A DNA stretch of 12,065 nt from an uncultured Campylobacter sp. (GTDB lineage Bacteria > Campylobacterota > Campylobacteria > Campylobacterales > Campylobacteraceae): NCBI RefSeq assembly GCF_937973075.1, contig NZ_CALBWL010000009.1, forward strand, positions 1-12,065, written 5' to 3'. Below, piece by piece: positions 1-6,587 of the stretch. Every line of letters begins with the position of its first letter. Positions within the stretch are counted from its first letter, which is position 1. A model generated the notes under the pieces. It searched no databases and had not been told where the DNA came from. It saw nothing but the letters and a program-made list of their open reading frames with translations. Position numbers and translations under genes: made by a program.

Positions 1-88
1 GGGATTCAAAATTCAGGAATTCGGAATTTGAAACTCCAAAATTCGAGACTTCGGAATTTTTGGTTTCAAAATTCGAGGCTTTAGAATT
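1..88 (-). repeat. 15-bp in-frame minisatellite (left copy, partial)
   Basis: Read on the minus strand from 88 downward there are five full 15-base units plus 13 bases of a sixth, each beginning AATT and encoding NSKAS, NFETK, NSEVS, NFGVS, NSEFL, NFES. The unit is the same as in the array at 10118-10282, but the order of variants differs, so the arrays have diverged by unit turnover or mutation. The window edge hides the true copy number. Confidence 0.85.
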
Positions 89-181
89 TTCGCCGTCAGA
101 ATTCTGTTCCAAGCCCCGCTTCGGCTCCTGATGTCGCTTTTGTAGTAGCCTTTTTAATTCCTCAAGCCTGTTTTGATCCAT
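1..181 (-). CDS. 5' part of a repeat-bearing protein, inverted paralogue of the 10025 gene (partial)
   Basis: Sixty codons are visible from an ATG at 181 before the gene leaves the window at base 1. It starts MDQNRLEELKRLLQKRHQEP, a charged helix-like stretch, then from residue 32 passes into degenerate pentapeptides of the form N-(F/S)-E-x-x. The first 31 residues match the plus-strand gene at 10025 except for N4/S, L24/S and D29/N, so the two are recent duplicates in opposite orientation. The start lies 21 bases after the uvrA stop, with a G-rich stretch (GGGGGCAAG) as the likely ribosome binding site, so it probably shares the uvrA transcript. If the rest resembles the 10025 gene, it continues into a four-helix membrane domain, but this is not visible. 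Function unknown. Confidence 0.8.
   Translation of the reverse strand, partial: MDQNRLEELKRLLQKRHQEPKRGLEQNSDGENSKASNFETKNSEVSNFGVSNSEFLNFES
89..181 (-). repeat. Inverted repeat arm, left (partner 10025-10117)
   Basis: The first 93 coding bases of the left-edge gene match those of the 10025 gene at 86 of 93 positions, in opposite orientation. Of the seven differences, four are silent and three change an amino acid. The similarity stops just upstream of the start codon, so the arm corresponds to coding sequence. The arms face each other across about 9.8 kb containing all the other complete genes up to 9924. Confidence 0.85.
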
Positions 182-202
182 TCTTGCCCCCGATAAGGCG
201 TT

Positions 203-3049
203 TTAGCCCCGTTTATTTTTGCTTGCGCTCTTCATCGCCGCTAGCTCCTGCGCCAAAAATTCCCCCGTGTAGCTACCTGTCTTTTTAAAATCCTTCGCAA
301 GCTTTTCTGGGGTGCCGCAAGCGACGATCCGTCCGCCGCCCTCGCCGCCTTCGGGCCCCATATCGATGATGTAATCGCAGTTTTTGATGACGTCCAGATT
401 GTGCTCGATTACGAAGACGGAATTTCCCAGATCGACCAAATGATGCAGCACCGCTACCAGGCGATCTACGTCTGCAAAATGCAGCCCCGTCGTAGGTTCG
501 TCCAGGATATATAGCGTATTGCCCGTATCGGTACGGCTTAGCTCCTTGGCGAGCTTGACGCGCTGTGCCTCGCCGCCGCTAAGCGTCGTGGCGGGTTGAC
601 CTAGCGAAACATAGCCGAGTCCGACGTCCGCGAGCGTCTTTAGCTTTTGATAAATTTTAGGCACGGCTTTGAAAAATTCGAGCGCTTCGTCGATACTCAT
701 CGCCAAAACGTCGGCTATGCTTTTGTTTTTGTATAAAATTTCAAGTGTCTGCGCGTTGTATCTCGTGCCGTGGCAAACGTCGCAGACAACGCTGATATCG
801 GGTAGGAAGTGCATCTCGATCGTGATCTCGCCCTCGCCCGCGCATTTTTCGCAGCGCCCGCCCTTGACGTTGAAGCTGAAGCGGCCGATCTTGTATCCGC
901 GCAGCTGCGCTTCCTTCGTCGCGGCAAAAAGCGCGCGGATCTCGTCCATCACCCCCGTGTAGGTCGCGGGATTGCTGCGCGGGGTGCGTCCGATCGGAGT
1001 TTGATCCAGATAGATCACTTTATCCAGGCTCTCAAGCCCGGAAATTTTAGCGCCCTTTACCGCGTGTACTTTCCTAGCGCGATTTAGCTCCTCAAGCGCC
1101 GTCGGCAGGATGGTTTGCAGCACCAAGGAGCTCTTGCCGCTGCCGCTAACGCCCGTGATGCCGACTAAATTTCGCAGCGGAAATTTTGCGCAAAGACCGT
1201 GGATATTATTGATATTTACGTTTTTGATACTTAGCCAAAGCTCCTGCTTGCGGTGCTTTTGGTAGTTTATCTCCTTTTGGTTATTCAGATACAGCGCGGT
1301 TTGCGTATTGCTTTTAAGTAGATGCGCGACATCTCCTGCGAATACGACCTCACCGCCTAGATTGCCAGCCCCCGGGCCGATATCTACGACGAAGTCCGCC
1401 GCCTCGATCGTTTTTTTATCGTGCTCGACGACGATTACGGAATTTCCCTTTTCTTGCAAGCTTCGCAGCGTCTTGATGAGCTTTTGCGTATCGCGCTCGT
1501 GAAGCCCGATGCTAGGCTCGTCGAGCACATACATCACACCGCTAAGACCCGAACCGATCTGGCTTGCGATACGGATGCGCTGCGCCTCGCCGCCGCTGAT
1601 GGTTCGCGCATCGCGCCCCAGCGTGAGGTATCCAAGCCCCACGTCCTTTAAGAAAAATAGCCTCTCGTTGATCTCTTTTAGGATCGGCGCCGCGATCTGC
1701 GCGTCCTTTTCGCTTAAATTTGAAAACCGCTTCTCGTCGCTGAAAAATTCCACGCAGTCTGTGATACTCATATTTATCACGTCGCCGATGCCTTTTCCCG
1801 CGACCTTTACGGCTAGGCTTTCGGGGCGCAGGCGCAGCCCGCCGCAGTCGGGGCAGATTTTTTCGCTCATATAATCGTCCAGATCGCTTTCGTTCTTGAG
1901 CAGATCGTAGGCGTATTTGATCGCGCCCTCAAATTTACGCACGAGCTTATGTTTTTTCCAGTAGAAATCGATCTCTTTAACGCTGCCGTAGAGGATCAGC
2001 TTTTTTTGCTCCTCACTTAAGTTTGCGTACGGAATTTTAACGTTTATGCCGTTTGCCTCGCAAAATCCGAGTAGAAATTTATAATAATAGCTCTTGTTAA
2101 AGCCCGACATCACTTTAATCGCGCCGCCCTCGATCGAGGCGTTTTCGTTGATGATCTTGCCCAGATCGAGGCTAAATTTTATCCCCAGTCCGTCGCAGCT
2201 CTCGCACGCGCCCTTTGGGGAGTTGAAGCTAAACGCGAGCGGCTCGAGCGGCTTGAATGAAATTTTACAATCAAAGCACGCCATATGCTCGCTGTAGTGG
2301 ATCAGGTTCTGCGCAAGCCCCAGCTCGGCGGTATTTGCGATCTCCACCTCAAGCTCGCCGAAGCTGAGCTTGAGCGCCTTTTCGACGTCGCTTGCGATAC
2401 GGATGGAATTTTCCTCGTCGATGGTCGTGCGGTCGATGATGACCTTGATCGAGTGCTTTTTCGTCTTGCTCAGCTCGATCTCCTCATCCAGCCGCACCAG
2501 CACGCCGTCGATCTGAGCGCGCACGTAGCCCTGCTCGCGCAAGCTTTGTAGCATATCGGCGAAGCTGCCCTTTTTCTCGCGCACCAATGGCGCTCCCAAG
2601 ATCACCTTTGCGCCGCGCGGCAGCTTCATAATCTCGGCGATGATGTCGCTGGAGCTCATCTTTGAGATCGGCTTGCCGCATTTGTGGCAGTGCTGCACCC
2701 CCACGCGCGCATAAAGAAGCCTCAGATAGTCGTAAATTTCAGTGATCGTGCCCACTGTCGAGCGCGGGTTTTTCGACGTCGTTTTTTGATCGATCGCGAT
2801 CGCAGGCGTCAGACCGTCGATCTTATCGACGTCAGGCTTGCCTACGCGGTCTAAAAACTGCCTCGCGTAGCTGCTTAGGCTCTCGACGTATCTGCGCTGT
2901 CCCTCGGCATATAGCGTATCAAATGCCAGCGTGCTCTTGCCGCTGCCGCTAAGACCTGTAAAAACGACGAGTTTGTCCTTTGGAATTTGCAAATTTATAT
3001 TTTTCAGATTGTGCTCGCGCGCGCCCGTGATGGTGATGAGATCGTTCAT
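203..3049 (-). CDS. uvrA: Excinuclease ABC subunit A
   Basis: UvrA is the damage-sensing ATPase of nucleotide excision repair; as a dimer it finds bulky lesions such as UV photoproducts with UvrB and hands over to UvrB and UvrC. The 948-residue product is the normal length and has both ABC modules: Walker A GLSGSGKS near residue 31, the first signature LSGGEAQRIRIASQ with Walker B VMYVLDEPSIGLHERD, then Walker A GVSGSGKS, signature LSGGEAQRVKLAKE and Walker B LYILDEPTTGLHFAD. The Zn-binding CxxC pairs are present: CFDC/CESC, CPDC and CEKC/CDVC. I chose the ATG at 3049 (MNDLITITGAREHNLKN), which fits other UvrA proteins and has AAAAGGG just upstream. The upstream TTG at 3091 would lie ahead of the -10 box at 3080-3085. 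Transcribed alone or with the gene leaving the window at base 1. Confidence 0.98.
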   Translation of the reverse strand: MNDLITITGAREHNLKNINLQIPKDKLVVFTGLSGSGKSTLAFDTLYAEGQRRYVESLSSYARQFLDRVGKPDVDKIDGLTPAIAIDQKTTSKNPRSTVGTITEIYDYLRLLYARVGVQHCHKCGKPISKMSSSDIIAEIMKLPRGAKVILGAPLVREKKGSFADMLQSLREQGYVRAQIDGVLVRLDEEIELSKTKKHSIKVIIDRTTIDEENSIRIASDVEKALKLSFGELEVEIANTAELGLAQNLIHYSEHMACFDCKISFKPLEPLAFSFNSPKGACESCDGLGIKFSLDLGKIINENASIEGGAIKVMSGFNKSYYYKFLLGFCEANGINVKIPYANLSEEQKKLILYGSVKEIDFYWKKHKLVRKFEGAIKYAYDLLKNESDLDDYMSEKICPDCGGLRLRPESLAVKVAGKGIGDVINMSITDCVEFFSDEKRFSNLSEKDAQIAAPILKEINERLFFLKDVGLGYLTLGRDARTISGGEAQRIRIASQIGSGLSGVMYVLDEPSIGLHERDTQKLIKTLRSLQEKGNSVIVVEHDKKTIEAADFVVDIGPGAGNLGGEVVFAGDVAHLLKSNTQTALYLNNQKEINYQKHRKQELWLSIKNVNINNIHGLCAKFPLRNLVGITGVSGSGKSSLVLQTILPTALEELNRARKVHAVKGAKISGLESLDKVIYLDQTPIGRTPRSNPATYTGVMDEIRALFAATKEAQLRGYKIGRFSFNVKGGRCEKCAGEGEITIEMHFLPDISVVCDVCHGTRYNAQTLEILYKNKSIADVLAMSIDEALEFFKAVPKIYQKLKTLADVGLGYVSLGQPATTLSGGEAQRVKLAKELSRTDTGNTLYILDEPTTGLHFADVDRLVAVLHHLVDLGNSVFVIEHNLDVIKNCDYIIDMGPEGGEGGGRIVACGTPEKLAKDFKKTGSYTGEFLAQELAAMKSASKNKRG

Positions 3050-3079
3050 TTTCGCCCTTTTGTGCCAAATTAATCTTAC

Positions 3080-3085
3080 ATTATA
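3080..3085 (-). promoter_or_regulatory. Predicted sigma70 -10 box for uvrA
   Basis: On the minus strand this reads TATAAT exactly, about 30 bases before the uvrA ATG, with an AT-rich upstream stretch and no clear -35 box, as is usual for Campylobacter housekeeping promoters. Its position inside the 5' extension of the longer uvrA reading frame supports the shorter start. On the plus strand, TAAAAT at 3097-3102 is a weaker -10 candidate for the diverging gene, so 3050-3124 is probably a compact divergent promoter region. Confidence 0.6.
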
Positions 3086-3124
3086 GCTCAAATTGTTAAA
3101 ATTGCGCTTTTGGAAGGGGCGGCG

Positions 3125-4285
3125 ATGATACTAATCTGCACGGCTTTGCGCTGCGAAGCCCAAGCGATAATCGAGAGTTTTAAACTTACGCGCAGCGGCG
3201 ATCTGTTCGCAGGCGAGCAGGTGCTTTTATATATCTGCGGCGTGAGGTTTGGGGCTAAATTTAAAGCGGGCGCTGCAGGCGGCATAGAAATAGAATTTAA
3301 GAGCGAACCCAGCGCGGAATTTGTTCGCCGTGCCGATACAGACGCAAAATTCGGGCGCGAGCTTCGCAAGGATCGGCGCGGCGCGGACGTAAAATTTAAG
3401 CACCGTTTGGGTGCGGGCGCGCTCTGCGGCAGTGGCGCAGAAGCTGACTCCGCGCAAAATGCGACCGAAAATTTTGAAATTTCAGATTTTGGCTCCGCGC
3501 GAAATTCAGAGCGTTTTGGTGAAATTTTATTTTCGCAGCGCGTGGACTTTGCGCTAAACATAGGCGTCTGCGGCTGCGAGGATACAAATGTGCAAATCGG
3601 CGAGGCGTTTTACTTTGACGGCACGGCAGCGCAGGAATTTTGCGGCGAGGGCGGATCGGAGCTTTATGGCTCGCAGGCGATGGGGCGCGGCGAGCAGGCT
3701 TTGAAATTTCAAAACGTTTGCGAGCGAGAATTTTGCGGCGCGAGTTTGGACGGCGGGCTGCGGGTAAATTTAATCTGCGTAAACGAGCCTAAAATTTTAA
3801 ACGCAGCGCAACAGGCGAGCGCAGCAAATGTCGCAGCGATCGAGGCGTGCGTCGAGATAAAAGCACAAGCCCTAACGCAAAGGGCGAACGGCGCGGCAGA
3901 TACAAAAAATTTCACGCGCGATGCGACGCGGACTGAAATACAAGGCGCGACGCAGGTCGAGGTGCAAAATTTAGAGAGCGTAAAACCCTCACAAAGCGCG
4001 GTAGGTGAGTGCAGCGCTGCGACGAATACCGCAGCACGAGCAACACAAAATACGCCGTGCACGGCAAAAGACGCTACCCGCGGGCGTGCAAGTTGCGGCG
4101 TTACGCTTTACGATATGGAGAGCTCGCTTTTTGTTAATGCTTGCGAGCGTGCGGGCGTGCCGTGGGCGATGATGAAGATCGTAAGCGATCATCTGCGCGG
4201 CGAGCGGCTTTGCAAAAGCTTCGTCTATGAGCTCGTAAAGGCGCGCCTGCCACAAATCCGCGCCGCAATAAAGAGTAAAATTTAA
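3125..4285 (+). CDS. Nucleoside phosphorylase/nucleosidase-like protein with large insertions
   Basis: The conserved parts fit the MTA/SAH nucleosidase branch of the phosphorylase superfamily, enzymes that cleave the N-glycosidic bond of nucleosides. Visible are an N-terminal strand MILICTALRCEAQAI with a Glu at 11 where nucleosidases have their active-site Glu, a strand-loop DFALNIGVCGC...IGE (residues 141-160) in place of the usual NTGSAGG...VGD, the ribose-binding element YDMESS (329-334), and KIVSD (351-355), whose Asp corresponds to the catalytic Asp. At 386 residues it is far longer than the usual 200-240. The excess lies in two low-complexity blocks, about 46-138 and 226-322, rich in Ala, Gly, Lys and Glu. 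I chose the ATG at 3125, five bases after GGAAGGGG; a TTG at 3110 lies ahead of that site. It may head an operon with the next two ORFs. Substrate unknown; the insertions could have impaired activity. Confidence 0.7.
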   Translation: MILICTALRCEAQAIIESFKLTRSGDLFAGEQVLLYICGVRFGAKFKAGAAGGIEIEFKSEPSAEFVRRADTDAKFGRELRKDRRGADVKFKHRLGAGALCGSGAEADSAQNATENFEISDFGSARNSERFGEILFSQRVDFALNIGVCGCEDTNVQIGEAFYFDGTAAQEFCGEGGSELYGSQAMGRGEQALKFQNVCEREFCGASLDGGLRVNLICVNEPKILNAAQQASAANVAAIEACVEIKAQALTQRANGAADTKNFTRDATRTEIQGATQVEVQNLESVKPSQSAVGECSAATNTAARATQNTPCTAKDATRGRASCGVTLYDMESSLFVNACERAGVPWAMMKIVSDHLRGERLCKSFVYELVKARLPQIRAAIKSKI

Positions 4286-4297
4286 CTATAAGAGCGT

Positions 4298-4393
4298 ATG
4301 CAAAAAACCGAGCCGAGAGATGAAATTTTGGCTTCATACGCCGAATGTATCGCAGAATTTGAAGGTATTGCGGAGTCGCAGGAGAAACGATGA
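4298..4393 (+). CDS. Candidate small protein, 31 residues
   Basis: An ATG-initiated frame 12 bases after the nucleosidase-like gene encodes 31 residues beginning MQKTEPRDEILASYAEC, acidic and probably helical, ending SQEKR. Its TGA overlaps the next gene's start as ATGA (4390-4393), the classic arrangement for translational coupling. The ribosome binding site is weak (AAGAG at 4290-4294, close to the ATG). The frame is the same as that of the upstream gene, but two in-frame stops (4283 and 4289) separate them. No family recognised; it could be a leader ORF that only serves to couple translation. Confidence 0.45.
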   Translation: MQKTEPRDEILASYAECIAEFEGIAESQEKR

Positions 4394-4869
4394 AAATAAA
4401 AGGCTCTTATCTGTATTTCGCCCTCTTGGCATGCGCGTGCGTCGCGGCTTGCGCGTATGCCGTGGCGGATTTGCTCGCGGATCCGCCCTCGTTGATCTTT
4501 TTAGCTCTTTTGCTAGTATTTTTCTGTATCGGGCTATGGCTAAAAGATGCCCTAATAGGCGTGCGCTACCTATTTTACTGCGTCTGCGTGCAACTACTCT
4601 TTGCAGTGGTAATTTTCGCCGCCCTTAAATTCCCCGCCATGGCGCAGTTTGTGCGCAGTGCTGAGATAGGCGTGGGCGGTGCGGGCATACCGCTAGGTAT
4701 CGCTCTGCTCGTGCTGCCCGCGTTTTTCTGCGCCCTACCGTATTACTACCGAACGGACGTCGAAAAAATCCCACAAAAGTTTGCGCTCGGCGGAATTTTG
4801 ATCCTAAACGTCGCTATTACGCTAGCTTACGCTCTCTATTTCGAGCGACTATTCTGCGGCGCGATCTGA
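4390..4869 (+). CDS. Small multi-pass inner-membrane protein, unknown function
   Basis: The 159-residue product is very hydrophobic, with about five predicted membrane segments near residues 6-28, 33-51, 57-79, 97-118 and 132-151. Loops are short; the longest, around 119-131 (YYRTDVEKIPQK), is charged. Seven cysteines lie in or next to the membrane segments, with no recognisable metal or redox motif. The start is supported by AGGAG six bases upstream and by the ATGA overlap with the preceding small ORF. It ends about 40 bases before the promoter of the radical SAM gene, so it is probably the last gene of the operon that begins at 3125. I do not recognise the family. Confidence 0.8.
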   Translation: MKIKGSYLYFALLACACVAACAYAVADLLADPPSLIFLALLLVFFCIGLWLKDALIGVRYLFYCVCVQLLFAVVIFAALKFPAMAQFVRSAEIGVGGAGIPLGIALLVLPAFFCALPYYYRTDVEKIPQKFALGGILILNVAITLAYALYFERLFCGAI

Positions 4870-4908
4870 AATTTCAAAGATTTTCAGTGACGGAGCACGA
4901 AATTTAAG

Positions 4909-4914
4909 TATAAT
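4909..4914 (+). promoter_or_regulatory. Predicted sigma70 -10 box for the radical SAM gene
   Basis: A perfect TATAAT sits 28 bases before the ATG at 4943, preceded by AAATTTAAG. It is followed by the ribosome binding site GGAG at 4935-4938. This suggests independent transcription of the downstream gene. Confidence 0.55.
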
Positions 4915-4942
4915 TTGCAAAATTTAAACGAAGCGGAGCAAG

Positions 4943-6217
4943 ATGACGGAGGCGAAAAAGGAGCTAGGTGCGCAGTTTGGCGTGAATCTGGACGAGCGAT
5001 CGAGCGCGTTTTTGGGCGCGCTATTTGAGAAATTTCACTTTTCATTTCAGCAAAAAAAGCAGCTTGCGGAGTTTGCGAGCGATTTTGAGGCGTGGGACGA
5101 AACGCCCGTTTATGAGCTGCTTGCGGACGGGCAGTGTGGGCTAAATTTTAATAAAGCCAAATTTAATAAAGCGGGGAAAGTCCAAAGTGGCGAGCAAATT
5201 TTTAATTTCGTGCGCGAAGCCTGGCTTGAGCTAAAGTCGCGCCCGCATTCATACGCGAGCTTCACAAGCGATTACGCACCGAAAAAATTTGAAATTTCCT
5301 CCTTTCGCGCAGACCGCATCGCTTTAGGTCGCTGTCCGGTGGCGAGCGAAAACACGCGCTGCTGCAATCTGCTGACGCTCGATGCAGTCAATTCGTGCGG
5401 ATTTGACTGCTCCTATTGCGCGATCGGCTCATTTTACAAGCACGGGAAAATCGGCTTTGACGAGAATTTCGCGGCAAATTTAGCGCGCCTGCGGCTCGAT
5501 CCCGCGCACAGCTACCACATCGGCACGGGGCAGAGCTCCGACTCGCTCATGTGGGGCAATCGCTTCGGCATTTTAAGCGCGCTAACGGACTTTGCGGCGC
5601 GGCATCAAAACGTGATTTTGGAGCTTAAAAGCAAGTCGAATAATATCCGGTTTTTCCTGCAGCGCGAGATCCCGCGCAACCTCATCGTCACCTTTTCGCT
5701 AAACACCCCCGCGATCATAGCGAATGAGGAGCATCTAAGCGCGAGCCTGGATGCGCGGCTGGCGGCGGCGGAGGCGCTCGCGGCGCGCGGCATTTTGGTG
5801 GGTTTTCACCTCCACCCGATGGTTTGGTATGAGGGGTGGCGGAGCGATTACGGCGCGGTTTTTGAGCGGCTGCTGCGCAGCTTCGATCCAAGCAATGTTG
5901 CAATGGTCTCGCTCGGCACGCTTACCTTCATCAAACCCGTCGTAAAAAAGCTGCGCTCTCGCGGGCTACGGAGCAAAATTCTGCAGATGCCACTTGCAGA
6001 CGCGAACGGCAAGCTGTCCTACCCGCTGCAGATCAAGCGCGAGCTTTTCAAATTTGCCGCGGACGCGCTTTCGCCGTGGCGCGAGCGAGTGTTTTTCTAC
6101 CTCTGCATGGAGGATGCGAGCCTGTGGCGCGAGGTTTTGGGGCACGAGTACGAAAGCAACGACGCGTTTGAGGAGGCGATGAAGGCGGCGTATTTCGCAA
6201 AGATACGGCAGCGCTAG
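4943..6217 (+). CDS. Spore photoproduct lyase-family radical SAM protein
   Basis: The 424-residue product has the radical SAM cluster motif CGFDCSYC, with cysteines 152, 156 and 159 in the CX3CX2C spacing that binds the 4Fe-4S cluster and S-adenosylmethionine. The flanking sequence (LTLDAVNSCGFDCSYC, then IGTGQSSDSL near 193-202) is that of the SplB-like family, whose founder repairs the UV lesion spore photoproduct in Bacillus spores. There is no cysteine between 160 and 387, and the position of the SplB hydrogen-donor cysteine appears to be Gln197, so canonical spore-photoproduct chemistry is doubtful. Cysteines 131, 140 and 141 lie just upstream and could be extra ligands. The N-terminal 120 residues are not a domain I recognise. 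The start is set by GGAG five bases upstream. The gene has its own promoter and a hairpin over its stop codon. The true substrate is unknown; the host presumably does not sporulate. Confidence 0.82.
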   Translation: MTEAKKELGAQFGVNLDERSSAFLGALFEKFHFSFQQKKQLAEFASDFEAWDETPVYELLADGQCGLNFNKAKFNKAGKVQSGEQIFNFVREAWLELKSRPHSYASFTSDYAPKKFEISSFRADRIALGRCPVASENTRCCNLLTLDAVNSCGFDCSYCAIGSFYKHGKIGFDENFAANLARLRLDPAHSYHIGTGQSSDSLMWGNRFGILSALTDFAARHQNVILELKSKSNNIRFFLQREIPRNLIVTFSLNTPAIIANEEHLSASLDARLAAAEALAARGILVGFHLHPMVWYEGWRSDYGAVFERLLRSFDPSNVAMVSLGTLTFIKPVVKKLRSRGLRSKILQMPLADANGKLSYPLQIKRELFKFAADALSPWRERVFFYLCMEDASLWREVLGHEYESNDAFEEAMKAAYFAKIRQR

Positions 6218-6229
6218 ACGCGCTGTTTA
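6209..6229 (+). terminator. Short hairpin terminator overlapping the stop codon
   Basis: CAGCGC (6209-6214) and GCGCTG (6220-6225) pair perfectly around a five-base loop that contains the TAG stop of the radical SAM gene, and TTTAT follows. The stem is short and the T run weak, so termination may be partial. Confidence 0.4.
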
Positions 6230-6329
6230 TCGCAGATGTCGCGGCCTGTATCGGCTCGCATGCGGCACTGAGAATACGGCGTGAAATTTAGCGGCGAGCG
6301 AGCGATTAAAATTTAGCGGCACGCCCGGC

Positions 6330-6352
6330 TTTATAAAATTAAATTTTATAAA
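6330..6352. repeat. Perfect 11-bp AT-rich palindrome
   Basis: TTTATAAAATT and its exact reverse complement flank a single A. The perfect two-fold symmetry, with GC-rich flanks, could mark a repressor operator, a bidirectional terminator core or a nucleoid-protein site. Nothing in the sequence decides among these. Confidence 0.6.
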
Positions 6353-6533
6353 TCGTGCGGGGCGGGCACAGCGAGCGTCGATGAAATTTTACAAAGCGGC
6401 GGCGCAGCAAAACGCCCGCGGGCTAAATTTAAAATTTTACCCGGCGCAGGTCGCGGTGCGGATTGTTTAAGTTGCACAAATTTAGTGGCAGATACGGCGC
6501 GAACAAAGAAAATTTTAGCGTAGGAAAATTTAC

Positions 6534-6559
6534 TCGGCGCGCAAAACTTAACGCGCCGA
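6534..6559 (+). promoter_or_regulatory. GC-rich hairpin in the leader of the dehydrogenase operon
   Basis: TCGGCGCG (6534-6541) and CGCGCCGA (6552-6559) form a perfect eight-base stem with a ten-base loop. It ends 16 bases before the ribosome binding site AAAGGAG (6576-6582). There is no T run, so a terminator is unlikely; a leader structure affecting translation or mRNA stability is possible. Confidence 0.4.
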
Positions 6560-6587
6560 AGCGGCATGAAAATTTAAAGGAGAAAAG

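Larger units (their letters stand above)
6218..6587. other. 370-base gene-free stretch
   Basis: No convincing coding sequence was seen on either strand. It contains the tail of the hairpin at 6209-6229, an AT-rich palindrome at 6330-6352, many AAATTT words, and a GC-rich hairpin at 6534-6559 just before the dehydrogenase ribosome binding site. A 29-codon ATG frame at 6381-6470 lacks a ribosome binding site and is not called. It may be leader and promoter DNA for the operon at 6588, or a decayed gene. Confidence 0.6.

Noticed and set aside
669..2551. Several open frames on the plus strand opposite uvrA
   Set aside because: They lie wholly within uvrA in other frames, have no ribosome binding sites and look like shadows of its GC-rich codons.
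3050..3091. Longer uvrA start at a TTG (962 residues, MSYNVRLIWHKRAK extension)
   Set aside because: The extension lies over a perfect minus-strand TATAAT at 3080-3085, and the ATG at 3049 has a good ribosome binding site and the expected UvrA N-terminus.
3110..3124. TTG start for the nucleosidase-like gene
   Set aside because: It precedes the ribosome binding site GGAAGGGG that correctly serves the ATG at 3125.
4320..4628. 102-residue plus-strand frame overlapping the membrane protein gene
   Set aside because: It is arginine-rich shadow sequence in another frame of the 4390 gene and has no ribosome binding site.
4866..4880. Terminator after the small membrane protein gene
   Set aside because: GAAATTTC is only a short AT-rich palindrome without a GC stem or T run.
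6381..6470. 29-codon ATG frame in the gene-free stretch
   Set aside because: No ribosome binding site, no coupling to neighbours and a composition no different from its surroundings.
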